64,000 nt of DNA from Lysobacteraceae bacterium NML93-0399. Its GTDB lineage: Bacteria; Pseudomonadota; Gammaproteobacteria; Xanthomonadales; Xanthomonadaceae. The stretch covers positions 186,001 to 250,000 of the forward strand of contig NTJI01000002.1 of the NCBI GenBank assembly GCA_002307375.1, given 5' to 3'. This document shows, in pieces, positions 51,551 to 61,314 of this stretch (within the stretch, counting starts at the first letter, position 1; the number at the start of each line of letters is the position of its first letter). The notes under the pieces were generated by a model that was not told the DNA's origin, did no database searches, and saw nothing but the letters and a program-made list of their open reading frames with translations. The position numbers were made by a program, and so were the translations under genes.

Positions 51551-53341
51551 ATGAGCACCTACCACCCGCCGCTGACCGACATCCGCTTCGCCCTGCACGA
51601 CGTCTTGCAGGTCGAACCGCTGTTCGCCTCGCTCGGCTTCGAAGACGCCAATCGTGAGACCGTCGACGCCGTCCTCGACGAGTGCGCGCGCCTGTGCGAA
51701 ACGGTGCTCGCGCCACTCAACCGCATCGGCGACGAACAGGGCGTGCGCTTCGACAAGGCGACCGGCGCGGTGACCACGCCCGACGGCTTCAAGGCCGCCT
51801 ACGACCAGTTCGTCGAAGGCGGCTGGACCGGCATGAGTGCACCGGCCGAGTTCGGTGGCATGAACATGCCGCACGCGGTGGGCATCTGCCTGGAAGAGAT
51901 GATCGATGCGGCGAACCTGGCCTGGAGCAACTTCCCGCTGCTCTCGCATGGCGCGGTCAACGCGCTGCACCACCACGGCGAGGCCTGGCAGAAGGACGTG
52001 TTCCTCAAGCCGCTGATCGCCGGCACCTGGACCGGCACCATGTGCCTGACCGAGCCGCACTGCGGCACCGATCTGGGGCTGCTCAAGACCCGCGCCGAAC
52101 GGGTCGGCGACGACACCTACTCCATCACCGGCACCAAGATCTTCATCACCGCCGGCGAGCACGACCTCACCGACAACATCGTCCATCTGGTGCTGGCGCG
52201 CCTTCCGGATGCGCCCGAGGGGAGCCGCGGCATTTCGCTGTTCGTGGTGCCCAAGGTGCAGGTCGCGCGGGACGGGACGCTCGGCGCGCGCAATGCGGTG
52301 CGCTGTGGCGCGGTCGAGCACAAGATGGGCATCCACGGCTCGGCGACCTGCGTGATGAACTTCGACGGTGCGCAGGGCTATCTGATCGGCCAGCCCCACA
52401 AGGGACTGATGGCGATGTTTACGATGATGAACACCGCACGCCTGGGCGTCGGTGTGCAGGGCCTGGGCCTGGCCACGCGCGCGTACGAGAACGCGTTGCG
52501 TTATGCGCGCGAGCGTCTGCAGTCGCGTGCGCTGTCAGGCCCGAAGCTGCCGTCCAAGCCGGCCGACCCGATCCTCGTCCAGCCCGACGTGCGGCGCATG
52601 CTGCTGACCTGCAAGGCGCTCACCGAAGGCGGTCGCCTGCTGGCCTACCACGCCGGTTCGCTGGTCGACGGCGCCGAGCGCGCAGGCGATGCCGCAGCGC
52701 GCAAGCAGGCCGATGATCTGCTGGGCTTCTTGACCCCGATCGTGAAGGCCTGCCTCACCGAATGGGGCAACGAGTGCACCTACCACGCGCTGCAGTGTTT
52801 CGGTGGACACGGCTACATCGCCGAACACGGCATGGAGCAACTGGCGCGCGATGCCCGTATCACCACGCTCTACGAGGGCACCACCGGTATCCAGGCGCTG
52901 GACCTGATGGGTCGCAAGATCCTGCAGTTGCAGGGCGCGGGCCTGCGGGTGTTCCTGGGCATGATCGAGCAGTTCTGCAACGCGCAGGACGGCAATGCCG
53001 CATTGGCGGAGTTCGTCGAACCGCTGCGTGAAAAGGCCAGCGAGTGGCAGGCGTTGACGCAGTCGATCGCGACGCGCGCGGCGGCGGACCCGGAAGAGAT
53101 CGGCGCGGCCGCGCACGATTACCTGTTCTTCTCCGGTTACGTGGCGCTGGCCTACTGGTGGGCGCGCAGCGTGGCAGTGGCCGATGCGTCCGCGCATTCG
53201 GAGACCTTCAAGGCCGGCAAGCGCGAAACCGCCCGCTTCTATTTCACCCGCATCCTGCCGCGCACACTGACCCACGCCGCGGCAATCGCCAGTGGCCCGG
53301 CATCGCTGCTGTCGATCGCCGACGAAGCGCTGGACAGCTGA
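51551..53341 (+). CDS. Acyl-CoA dehydrogenase with C-terminal extension (DmdC/FadE-like)
   Basis: A 596-residue FAD enzyme of the large bacterial acyl-CoA dehydrogenase class. N-terminal helices are followed by the middle domain (GTMCLTEPHCGTDLGLL, ITGTKIFITAGEHDL) and the C-terminal helical domain. The catalytic base is Glu442 in LYEGTTGIQALDLMGRK. An additional ~120-residue domain closes the protein. It oxidises acyl-CoA to the enoyl form; chain length cannot be judged. gagagccagga precedes the start. Confidence 0.92.
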   Translation: MSTYHPPLTDIRFALHDVLQVEPLFASLGFEDANRETVDAVLDECARLCETVLAPLNRIGDEQGVRFDKATGAVTTPDGFKAAYDQFVEGGWTGMSAPAEFGGMNMPHAVGICLEEMIDAANLAWSNFPLLSHGAVNALHHHGEAWQKDVFLKPLIAGTWTGTMCLTEPHCGTDLGLLKTRAERVGDDTYSITGTKIFITAGEHDLTDNIVHLVLARLPDAPEGSRGISLFVVPKVQVARDGTLGARNAVRCGAVEHKMGIHGSATCVMNFDGAQGYLIGQPHKGLMAMFTMMNTARLGVGVQGLGLATRAYENALRYARERLQSRALSGPKLPSKPADPILVQPDVRRMLLTCKALTEGGRLLAYHAGSLVDGAERAGDAAARKQADDLLGFLTPIVKACLTEWGNECTYHALQCFGGHGYIAEHGMEQLARDARITTLYEGTTGIQALDLMGRKILQLQGAGLRVFLGMIEQFCNAQDGNAALAEFVEPLREKASEWQALTQSIATRAAADPEEIGAAAHDYLFFSGYVALAYWWARSVAVADASAHSETFKAGKRETARFYFTRILPRTLTHAAAIASGPASLLSIADEALDS

Positions 53342-53543
53342 GTCGACTGCGCCGTCGCCGGCCTTGACCGGAAGCGATCACGAAACCGAGGGGTTCCCGC
53401 GGAAGCGGCGTACGAGGCCGGCGAACTGCGAGACGCGACGCCCCGGCATTCCTGCCCGGCGGGAATGTCGGCGAGCGCGATCTCCGCGGGAATTTCGCAG
53501 GCACAGGCCGTCGCTGCGAACATCGCAACGCCTGCCTGATCGA

Positions 53544-53573
53544 TTGCACAAAGTGTCATCGTTCGGGTATATG
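53544..53573 (+). promoter_or_regulatory. Promoter of the HNH gene
   Basis: TTGCAC (53544-53549), an 18-base spacer and TATATG (53568-53573). The predicted transcript start is only about five bases before the ATG at 53585, so the mRNA would be nearly leaderless. Confidence 0.6.
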
Positions 53574-53584
53574 CTCGGTCTCCA

Positions 53585-54250
53585 ATGGAGGCAGACAGCG
53601 CGATCACACGCCTGATCCCCACCGGCACCGCAAAGGCGCCGGACTCCGGAGTCTCCCCCGCACTTTCTGTATTGCGCCCGCGTCGCGACGCCGTGCGCCT
53701 GCTCGCACTCGACGCCTACGGCCGCGCGCTGAACTGGATCAGTTGGCAGGACGCCGCCTGTCTGTATGCCCGCGGCGCCGTGGCTTGGACGCTGGGGGAT
53801 CCGTGCATGACCGTGCACGGCGGCATGTGCCGGGCGACCGGCACGCAGAGCCGCATGGACCTGCACCCGATCATCGCCGGACGCAGCCACGTTCGCCCCA
53901 GCGCAGCCGATCCGACCCCGGCGCTGATCAATACCTCGCTGTTCGCGCGCGATCAGCAACTGTGCCTGTACTGCGGACGGCGCGGCGGTCGTCAGGTGCT
54001 CACGCGTGACCACGTCGAACCGCTGTCGCGGGGCGGGCTCGACATCTGGGAGAACGTGGTCACCGCGTGCTTCCAGTGCAATTCGCGCAAGGGCGCGCGC
54101 ACGCCGCAGGAAGCCTCGATGCCCTTGCTGGCGGTGCCGTTCCGGCCGAGCTGGATCGAACATCTGATCCTGAGCAACCGCAGCATCCTCGCCGACCAGA
54201 TGAACTTCCTCAGCTCGCACTTGCCGCGCCGCCCTCGTAGCCTCGCCTGA
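53585..54250 (+). CDS. HNH endonuclease-domain protein
   Basis: A 221-residue protein. The N-terminal half (about 40-100) is a family-specific extension. The C-terminal half is an HNH domain with CLYCGRRG, TRDHVEPLSRGG, WENVVTACFQCNSRKG, so both Cys pairs that hold a structural zinc and the H-N-H catalytic residues are present. Related proteins are common as single genes with unknown target. No methylase or other defence gene is adjacent. Confidence 0.88.
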   Translation: MEADSAITRLIPTGTAKAPDSGVSPALSVLRPRRDAVRLLALDAYGRALNWISWQDAACLYARGAVAWTLGDPCMTVHGGMCRATGTQSRMDLHPIIAGRSHVRPSAADPTPALINTSLFARDQQLCLYCGRRGGRQVLTRDHVEPLSRGGLDIWENVVTACFQCNSRKGARTPQEASMPLLAVPFRPSWIEHLILSNRSILADQMNFLSSHLPRRPRSLA

Positions 54251-54462
54251 GCAGAAAAGGTCGGCGCGGCGCCGCGTTCGGCATACCGCAAGCGCCGACG
54301 CGTCCCCGGACACCGGGGCATTCCGATCGTTAGACGTCCCGGCACACATCTGCGGCCGCCCGATGCGGCGTGCTGACCACGCCGCTTGCTGCACAGCTGT
54401 CGCCGCACTGGCTACACTCCGCCGATGGCGCGCACCGCGCCCAGTTGCCCGGTAGTTCCTGC

Positions 54463-55590
54463 ATGCCCCTGACCATCGCCCTGAGCGGAATGGATTCCGC
54501 GACAGAGACCGCACTGCGGGCGGCCTTCAACGGCGCAAATGCCCGACTCGATGCACCGTTCGTGCTGGTGCCCGAATCCGAAGCCGAGCACGTCATCGTC
54601 GACATGGACAGCATGTACGGCCCGATGAGCTGGCTGCGGCTGCACGCGGCGGGCAAGCAGATCATCGGGCTGACCTCGGCGCCGCGCGTCCAGACCCACT
54701 TCCGGCTCGGCCGGCCGTTCGACGACAACGCGATGGCCGCGCTGCTGGGCGAGATCGCACGCGGCCCGGACGCAGAGCCGGCGCGTCAGGGCAGTGCTCG
54801 GGAACCATCGCCCGCAGCCGCAACCGCGCCTTCCGCCCCCCTCGCCGATGTCGCCCCCGCGCCGGAATCCGAAGCGGCCACTCCCGCGCCGCCGCCGACG
54901 GAGGCGCGTCCAGTCGCAGACGAGGCGCCGCAAGACGCCGTCGATGCTCCGATGGACGCGTCGTTCTCCGAGCCGGATGCCACACCCCACGCGCCCGCAG
55001 TGGAGCTCGAGCCGGAACCCGAGCGCGCCCTGCCCTTCGCCACCTGGATCGACGCCGGCGTGCTGCGTGGCCGTCGCCGCTTCCGCCGCGAAACCGGCCC
55101 GTCGCTGTGGCTGGATTTCGATGCCCAGCACTACCACGGCCCATCGACGCTCAAACCGCTGGTGCAGTACTTCGATGCGCCCGTCGAGCGCGATGCGTTC
55201 GAGGCCGTCGACGATGCCGCCTGGGCACGCGAGGCCCTCTCGGCAGGCGCCGCGCAGCCCTTGCTGCGTCTGGTGTGGCTGGGCGGCCTGCTCGCCGGCG
55301 ACGGCCAGCTAGCCCCGGGGCACGACCCGGATGCGCGCTACCAGCTGCACAAATGGCCGCAGACCGAACGCGAATATCCCCGGCACTTCCGCATCGCCAC
55401 GGCGATGATGAAGGGCCCGGGCACGCTCGACGAGATCATCGCCGCCAGCGGCCTGCCTGCCGAGGAAGTCCTCCGCTTCGTCAACGCCAATCTCGCCACG
55501 GGCTATGTCGAGCCGCTGGCCGACACGCCCGTGGCGGCCGCGCCGACCGAGAAGACGACCGGTTTCTTCTCGCGCCTGCGCCGTCGCTGA
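54463..55590 (+). CDS. Unknown protein with receiver-like and winged-helix-like regions
   Basis: A 375-residue protein that I cannot place in a named family. Residues 1-105 form alternating strands and helices (LTIALSGMDSATETALRAAF, HVIVDMDSMYG, GKQIIGLTSA) like a degenerate receiver. Residues ~105-195 are a Pro/Ala/Glu linker of low complexity. Residues ~200-375 include WIDAGVLRGRRRFRRETGPSLW and a final helix pair GTLDEIIAASGLPAEEVLRF that looks like a winged helix. The layout matches the product of 12162-13106 in the GTPase operon. Start 54463 (MPLTIALSGMD) is the only one with clear structure. Confidence 0.7.
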   Translation: MPLTIALSGMDSATETALRAAFNGANARLDAPFVLVPESEAEHVIVDMDSMYGPMSWLRLHAAGKQIIGLTSAPRVQTHFRLGRPFDDNAMAALLGEIARGPDAEPARQGSAREPSPAAATAPSAPLADVAPAPESEAATPAPPPTEARPVADEAPQDAVDAPMDASFSEPDATPHAPAVELEPEPERALPFATWIDAGVLRGRRRFRRETGPSLWLDFDAQHYHGPSTLKPLVQYFDAPVERDAFEAVDDAAWAREALSAGAAQPLLRLVWLGGLLAGDGQLAPGHDPDARYQLHKWPQTEREYPRHFRIATAMMKGPGTLDEIIAASGLPAEEVLRFVNANLATGYVEPLADTPVAAAPTEKTTGFFSRLRRR

Positions 55591-55647
55591 ACCCGCGCGC
55601 CCTACCGGACTGACGCCGGCGGGGAGGCCCCGGCGTACAATGCCCGG

Positions 55648-57552
55648 ATGATCGATTCCACGCGCTATCCGCGCCTTGCGCGCATCGACGCGCCGTCCGA
55701 CCTGCGGCAGTTCGACGAAGCCGAACTGCCTGCGATCGCCGACGAACTGCGCGCCTATCTCATCGAGTCCGTCGGCAAGAGCGGCGGCCATTTCGGCGCC
55801 GGCCTCGGCGTGATCGAACTGACGACGGTCCTGCACTATCTGTACGACACGCCGCACGACCGCATCGTCTGGGACGTGGGTCATCAGACCTATCCGCACA
55901 AGATCCTGACCGGCCGTCGCGACCGCATCCACACCGTCAAGCAGAAGGACGGCGTGGCGCCGTTTCCCAAGCGCGAGGAATCCGAATACGACACCTTCGG
56001 CGTCGGCCATTCGTCGACCTCGATCTCGGCCGCACTCGGCATGGCGGTGGCGAACGCACAGGCCGGCAGCGACCGCCGCGTGGTCGCGGTGATCGGCGAT
56101 GGCGCGATGACCGCCGGCATGGCCTACGAGGCGCTCAATCACGCCGGCGGCATGGAGCCCGAGCCGGACGTGCTGGTGATCCTCAACGACAACCGCATGT
56201 CGATCAGCGAGGCGGTCGGCGGACTGACCAAGATGCTCGGCCGCGCCACCGGCAGCCGCACGCTCAATGCGCTGCGCGAGGGCGGCAAGAAGCTGCTGGG
56301 CGACAAGAACAACCCGACCGCGAAGTTCGTGCGCCGCTGGGAAGAACACTGGAAGGGCATGTTCGTGCCGTCCACGCTGTTCGAGGAAATGGGCTTCCAC
56401 TACACCGGCCCGATCGACGGACACGACGTCAAAGCGCTGGTCGACACCCTGAAGACGTTGCGCGGGCTCAAGGGTCCGCAGCTGCTGCACATCATCACGA
56501 CCAAGGGCAAGGGTTACGAACTGGCCGAGGGCGACCAGATCGGCTACCACGCCGTCTCGCCGTTCGACCCCGACAAGGGCCTCATCGCCAAGGGCGGTGC
56601 GAAGAAGCCGACCTACACCGACGTGTTCGGCGACTGGCTGTGCGACATGGCCGCGGCCGACCCGCTGCTGCTGGGCATCACACCGGCGATGCGCGAAGGC
56701 TCGGGCCTGGTGCGCTTCAGCAAGGAATATCCGGCGCGCTATTTCGACACCGCCATCGCCGAGCAGCATGCGGTCACGCTCGCGGCCGGCATGGCCTGCG
56801 AAGGCGCCAAGCCGGTGGTCGCGATCTACTCCACCTTCCTGCAGCGCGCCTACGACCAGCTCGTCCACGACGTCGCGGTGCAGAAGCTCGACGTGCTGTT
56901 CGCCATCGATCGCGGCGGCGTGGTCGGCCCGGACGGCGCCACGCACGCCGGCAATCTCGACCTGAGCTTCCTGCGCTGCGTGCCGAATCTGGTGCTGATG
57001 GCGCCGGCCGATGAGGCCGAATGCCGACGGATGCTCACGACCGGATTCCGCCACGTCGGGCCGGCCGCGGTGCGCTACCCGCGCGGTACAGGGCCCGGCG
57101 TCACGGTGGACACCACGCTCGACACGCTGCCGATCGGCGAGGCCGAAGTGCGCCAGCGCGGCGCGCGCATCGCCCTGCTCGCATTCGGTGCCATCGTGCC
57201 GGCTGCCGAAGAAGTGGGCGCCGCGCTGGGCCTGACCGTGGTCAACATGCGTTTCGTGCGGCCGCTCGACCGGGCGCTGCTGCTGGAACTTGCCCGCACC
57301 CACGAAGGCTTCGTCACGCTCGAGGACAACGTGGTTGCCGGCGGTGCGGGTTCGGGTGTCGCCGAACTGCTCAATGCCGAGGGCGTCGCGATGCCGGTCC
57401 TGCACCTGGGCCTGCCCGATGCGTTCCAGCATCACGCCAGTCGCGAGGATCTGCTCGCCGAAGCCGGGCTGGACGCGGCCGGCATCCGGCGCGCCGTTCT
57501 TGCCCGCTGGCCCGACCTCGACAGGGCCGGTGCCGAGCGCGCCACCGCCTGA
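55648..57552 (+). CDS. dxs: 1-deoxy-D-xylulose-5-phosphate synthase
   Basis: A 634-residue thiamine-diphosphate enzyme, the first step of the MEP isoprenoid pathway. The thiamine-binding motif begins [18 protein letters not shown] and ends LVILNDN; the transketolase-type central domain has [17 protein letters not shown]. The C-terminal domain carries [18 protein letters not shown] sequence ([18 protein letters not shown]). It supplies precursors for ispB products. Full length. Confidence 0.97.
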   Translation: MIDSTRYPRLARIDAPSDLRQFDEAELPAIADELRAYLIESVGKSGGHFGAGLGVIELTTVLHYLYDTPHDRIVWDVGHQTYPHKILTGRRDRIHTVKQKDGVAPFPKREESEYDTFGVGHSSTSISAALGMAVANAQAGSDRRVVAVIGDGAMTAGMAYEALNHAGGMEPEPDVLVILNDNRMSISEAVGGLTKMLGRATGSRTLNALREGGKKLLGDKNNPTAKFVRRWEEHWKGMFVPSTLFEEMGFHYTGPIDGHDVKALVDTLKTLRGLKGPQLLHIITTKGKGYELAEGDQIGYHAVSPFDPDKGLIAKGGAKKPTYTDVFGDWLCDMAAADPLLLGITPAMREGSGLVRFSKEYPARYFDTAIAEQHAVTLAAGMACEGAKPVVAIYSTFLQRAYDQLVHDVAVQKLDVLFAIDRGGVVGPDGATHAGNLDLSFLRCVPNLVLMAPADEAECRRMLTTGFRHVGPAAVRYPRGTGPGVTVDTTLDTLPIGEAEVRQRGARIALLAFGAIVPAAEEVGAALGLTVVNMRFVRPLDRALLLELARTHEGFVTLEDNVVAGGAGSGVAELLNAEGVAMPVLHLGLPDAFQHHASREDLLAEAGLDAAGIRRAVLARWPDLDRAGAERATA

Positions 57553-57595
57553 GCCAGTCGTGCGCAGGGACGCGCAACCGTGAGCCGGCGCCGGC

Positions 57596-58351
57596 ATGGC
57601 TGAGGCCTTCATCGCCCTGCCGGCCTGGCAGGTGGTGATCTTCGGTGTGCTGTGGTTCGGCGTGCTGTACACCGGCACGGCGCTCGCCACGCTGGCGCTG
57701 ACGCGCGGGTTGCTGCCGGCCCTTGGGATCGGTCGTGTCCTCGACGCCAGCCCATTGCCGCCCGGCCAGATCGGGCGCGAGATCGGGCAGTCCTGCAGCT
57801 CGATCCTCGTGTTCGGCCTCGGCCTGCTGCTGCCCTGGGGCATGCTGCGGCTGGGTTGGGCGCGCTTCGCGGTCGAACCGTCGGCGTGGCGCATCGCGCT
57901 GGAAGTCGCTGCGCTGTTTGCGTGGAACGAGCTGCACTTCTACGCCTGCCATCGCCTGCTGCACAGCCGGCCGCTGCACCGGTTCCATGCCGACCACCAC
58001 CGAGCGCGCGTGCCCACGCCGTGGTCGACCTACGCCTTCCACCCGGTCGAAGCGATGCTGCTGGGCAGCGTGCCGCTGCTGCCGATGCTGCTGCACGACT
58101 TCAGCGTGCAGGCGCTGGCGGCACTGCCATTGATGAGCATCCTGCTCAACGGCCTCGGCCACGCGAACTACGGCTTTGGCCGCCGCGCCGATGGTCGCGG
58201 CCTGCTGGGCGCGAGTGTCCGGCACCAGCAGCATCACGCGCGTTATCACGGCAACTACGGCTTCCTGCTGCCGTGGTTCGACCGGGCACTGGGTACCGCG
58301 CTGCCGCCTGCACGTGACAGTCGCCCCCGGGGGCCTCGTGCACCGCATTGA
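57596..58351 (+). CDS. Fatty acid hydroxylase / sterol desaturase family protein
   Basis: A 251-residue integral membrane diiron enzyme with about four to five transmembrane segments. The eight-plus histidine set is visible in three boxes: HFYACHRLLH, HRFHADHH and HQQHH. It should hydroxylate or desaturate a lipid chain at the membrane. It begins 43 bases after dxs and precedes the ketosynthase gene by 118 bases on the same strand, suggesting a shared lipid pathway. Confidence 0.88.
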   Translation: MAEAFIALPAWQVVIFGVLWFGVLYTGTALATLALTRGLLPALGIGRVLDASPLPPGQIGREIGQSCSSILVFGLGLLLPWGMLRLGWARFAVEPSAWRIALEVAALFAWNELHFYACHRLLHSRPLHRFHADHHRARVPTPWSTYAFHPVEAMLLGSVPLLPMLLHDFSVQALAALPLMSILLNGLGHANYGFGRRADGRGLLGASVRHQQHHARYHGNYGFLLPWFDRALGTALPPARDSRPRGPRAPH

Positions 58352-58469
58352 CGCCAGCGCGTTGCTGGCGCCCGGGCGCGCTTGCGCCCACGCCGCACGC
58401 ATCGTCACGCTGCGTGCGGCGGCCGACGCTTTCCAGCCCCCCATCCCTTCATCGATCCGCGAGGTCTGA

Positions 58470-60422
58470 ATGCCCGTTCGCCTGCAGCACACCTGGATCG
58501 ACGGCACCGGCCGGCACCTGCCCGGACCAGCCGTCGACAACGAGGGGATGGATGCCTACATCGCACCGCTGACGCGTGCCTCGGCACGGATCAAGCGGCG
58601 CATTCTCGACGAGAACGGCATCCGCACGCGCCACTACGGCATCGACGCGGATGGCGCGCCGCGCACGAGCTGCGCCGGCATGGCGGTCGAGGCGATCGGC
58701 GCGTGTCTGACCGACAGCGGGCGACGGCTCGACGAGATCGGCCTGCTGGCCTGCGGCACGGCGGGTGGCGATGCGCTGATGCCGGGCTTTGCGAGTATGG
58801 TGCTCGGCGCACTTGCCGGGCCGCCGATGCAGACGTTCTCCAGCCACGGCATCTGTGCGTCGGGCATGGGTGCACTGGAGGCCGCGGCGGGCGCGGTGGA
58901 GCTGGGGAACCACACCCATGCGCTGGTCGCGGCGGCGGAAATGCCTTCGCGCCTGTTCAAGCGCTCGCGCTACGCCGCGCGTGACTACGACGCCGACTTC
59001 GATGCGCATTTTCTGCGCTGGATGCTGTCCGACGGCGCCGGTGCGCTGCTGCTGACCTCGGCGCCCCGTCAGCGCGACGGTATCCGGTTGCGGTTGCGCT
59101 GGATCCATCAGCGCTCGTTCTCCGGCGACTATCCGGTGTGCATGCAACTCGGTCTGAGCGCCGACCGCACCCGCTCGCATCTCGACTACGCGGCCTGGCG
59201 CGACGCCGAAGCCGACGGCGCGCTGTTCCTGCGCCAGGACATCCGCCTGCTGCCGCACCTGTTCGACGTCGGTGTGCACGAGTACGCGAAGCTCGCGCAC
59301 GCGGGCTGGATCGCGCCGGAGTCGATCGATCACTTCCTGTGCCACTACTCGTCGGAGAAGTTCGCGCCTGTGGTCGACGAACTGATGCACAAGGCCGGGC
59401 TCTTGATTCCGCGCGAGCGTTGGTATTCCAACCTGGTCACGCGCGGCAACACCGGGTCGGCCTCGATCTTCGTGATGCTCGATGAATTCCTGCGCACGCG
59501 GACGCTGCAGCCGGGCCAGAAGATCCTGTGCTTCGTGCCGGAATCGGGCCGCTTCACCGTCTCGTTCGCGCTGATCGAGGTGGAGGCGTCGGCAGACAGT
59601 GCGGAACCTGCAGTCATAACGCAGAAGCGGCTCGAAGCACTCGGCGAGATCGTGTGGTCACAGTCCGCCACGCGCATCGACGACGACATCGGCCCGGTCG
59701 ACCCGCCGCACGATCCGGCCGATGCGCCCGAAGCCCTGCGCCACCTGCTCGGCGAACTGGCCGGCACCTGGCACGACTACCGCTCGCGCGCGTGGCGCAC
59801 ACCGCCGATCCGCGCCCTGCGCGAACGGCGTTTCCGGCGCGTCGACTACCTGGCCTGGATGCAGCACTGGATTCCGCAGGTGCGCGAGGGCAGCAAGTGG
59901 ATGCGCGAAGGTGCGGCGTCAGTCGGCGCGCCCTTCGAAGCGCTCAGGCCGCTGATCGAACTCCATGCCAGCGACGAGCAGCACGACTTCCAGATCCTGT
60001 TCGAGGATTACCGCAAGGCCGGCGGCGCGGTCGACGATATCGACCGGCTGCGCCGTAACCCCGGCGGCGAGGCGCTCAACAGCTATCTGCACGCGCTGGC
60101 GGCCTGCCCGAACCCGGTCGGCCTGCTGGGCGCGATCTACATCATCGAAGGCACCGGCCAGCGGATCATTCCCGCGCTGCTGCCCTTGATGAAAGCCAGC
60201 CTGGCCGGCGACGGCGTGCCGCCCGATGCGTTCCGGTTCCTCGACTACCACGGCGAGAACGACGCCCATCACCTGCTGCGCTGGTTGCAGGCGGTGGAGA
60301 TCGTGCTCGCCCACGATGGCGACGGCGAGGCCGCGCGCGCCATTCTCGACACCGCACGCCGCACCGCCGAGCTGTATCTGATGCAGTTCGAGCACGTGCG
60401 CGCCGACCCGATCCGGGAGTGA
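58470..60422 (+). CDS. Ketosynthase III (StlD/DarB-like) fused to a heme-oxygenase-like diiron domain
   Basis: A 650-residue two-domain protein. Residues 1-~365 form a ketoacyl synthase III-like domain with Cys129 in SSHGICASGMGALEAA, His292 in CHYSSEKF and Asn327 in RGNTGSASIF (a complete Cys-His-Asn triad). Residues ~400-650 form an all-helical domain resembling heme-oxygenase-like diiron oxidases, with possible ligands in LIELHASDEQHDFQ, YIIEGTGQRI and DYHGENDAHHLLR. The first part would condense acyl units as in dialkylresorcinol or stilbene synthesis. Substrate and product are unknown. The next gene starts three bases after its stop. Confidence 0.82.
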   Translation: MPVRLQHTWIDGTGRHLPGPAVDNEGMDAYIAPLTRASARIKRRILDENGIRTRHYGIDADGAPRTSCAGMAVEAIGACLTDSGRRLDEIGLLACGTAGGDALMPGFASMVLGALAGPPMQTFSSHGICASGMGALEAAAGAVELGNHTHALVAAAEMPSRLFKRSRYAARDYDADFDAHFLRWMLSDGAGALLLTSAPRQRDGIRLRLRWIHQRSFSGDYPVCMQLGLSADRTRSHLDYAAWRDAEADGALFLRQDIRLLPHLFDVGVHEYAKLAHAGWIAPESIDHFLCHYSSEKFAPVVDELMHKAGLLIPRERWYSNLVTRGNTGSASIFVMLDEFLRTRTLQPGQKILCFVPESGRFTVSFALIEVEASADSAEPAVITQKRLEALGEIVWSQSATRIDDDIGPVDPPHDPADAPEALRHLLGELAGTWHDYRSRAWRTPPIRALRERRFRRVDYLAWMQHWIPQVREGSKWMREGAASVGAPFEALRPLIELHASDEQHDFQILFEDYRKAGGAVDDIDRLRRNPGGEALNSYLHALAACPNPVGLLGAIYIIEGTGQRIIPALLPLMKASLAGDGVPPDAFRFLDYHGENDAHHLLRWLQAVEIVLAHDGDGEAARAILDTARRTAELYLMQFEHVRADPIRE

Positions 60423-60425
60423 CCG

Positions 60426-61298
60426 ATGAATCTGCACGGCGACTTTCTCGACCAGCCCCATGACCCGCGCGACCCCAATCCGTGGCTGGCGATGTACCTC
60501 GACGGCAGCACGCCGATCGACGAAGCGGTCAAGCGCGCGTGGCTGGCCGATTCGAGCTCGCGATCGCGTCAGTTCCTGCTGCCGTTCGTGCGGCCTCTGG
60601 CACGCACGCTGATCGTGGTGTTCCAGGTGCTCAAGACTTTCACCCCACGCAAGCTCGCGTTCTCGCGGCTGCTGCACCGGCTGCTGGCCTGGGGCATGCG
60701 GCGCTGCATCCGGCCCGAGGCGAACTGGCTGATCCTTCGCCACTTCCATCTCGGCTCGCAGGTGCTCGAGTTCATCGCCCGCAACTCGGGCACCGACACG
60801 CCGACCAACGCCTTGCGTCCCGAGCGGATCGAGGATGTGCGCGAGGACATGTTCCTCGTCCACGACCTGAACCTGTACAACTTCATCATCCGCCTCAACC
60901 AGAACCTGCGCGCGGCGGGCACGCAGCTGCAACCGGTGGCCGATCCCGACCTGTCGATGATCCACCAGCCGACGCTGGCGCTGGCGGACATGCCGCGCGC
61001 CTGGAGCAACGTGCTGGACCTGCAGAGCGCGATCGAGCTGTTCACGCCGATCTATCAGCTGCTGCTCACCGACAGCGACTTCTGGCGTGCGACCAATTCG
61101 CTGCAGCTCGACGAGACCATCGGCCTGTACGCGGCCACGATCCTCGACGCCCACGCCCACCTGGTGCTGGTCAACAACAAGCACCCGCTGGTGCCAATGT
61201 CGACCTTGCGCGCAGGCTATCGTCTGGCGCTGCATGGCCTGTCGACCGAGATGCTGCACGCGTTCCTGATGCAGCGCCGGGCGCAGGCGACCGCGTGA
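60426..61298 (+). CDS. Unknown protein of the lipid cluster
   Basis: A 290-residue mostly helical protein. It has a hydrophobic stretch at about residues 56-75 (VRPLARTLIVVFQVLKTF). Further segments are LILRHFHLGSQVLEFIARNSGTDT, FLVHDLNLYNFIIRLNQNL and a final HAFLMQRRA. The repeated His residues (RHFHLG, VHDLN, LDAHAHLVLVNNKHP) may be metal ligands. I do not recognise the family. It starts three bases after the ketosynthase-fusion stop, so it is almost certainly co-translated and probably works in the same lipid pathway. Confidence 0.75.
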   Translation: MNLHGDFLDQPHDPRDPNPWLAMYLDGSTPIDEAVKRAWLADSSSRSRQFLLPFVRPLARTLIVVFQVLKTFTPRKLAFSRLLHRLLAWGMRRCIRPEANWLILRHFHLGSQVLEFIARNSGTDTPTNALRPERIEDVREDMFLVHDLNLYNFIIRLNQNLRAAGTQLQPVADPDLSMIHQPTLALADMPRAWSNVLDLQSAIELFTPIYQLLLTDSDFWRATNSLQLDETIGLYAATILDAHAHLVLVNNKHPLVPMSTLRAGYRLALHGLSTEMLHAFLMQRRAQATA

Positions 61299-61314
61299 CC
61301 GGCCTAGCGCCCGC

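Noticed and set aside
53585..54250. Considered as a restriction or phage-defence module because of the HNH domain
   Set aside because: No methyltransferase, helicase or toxin partner is adjacent; neighbours are ordinary metabolic genes.
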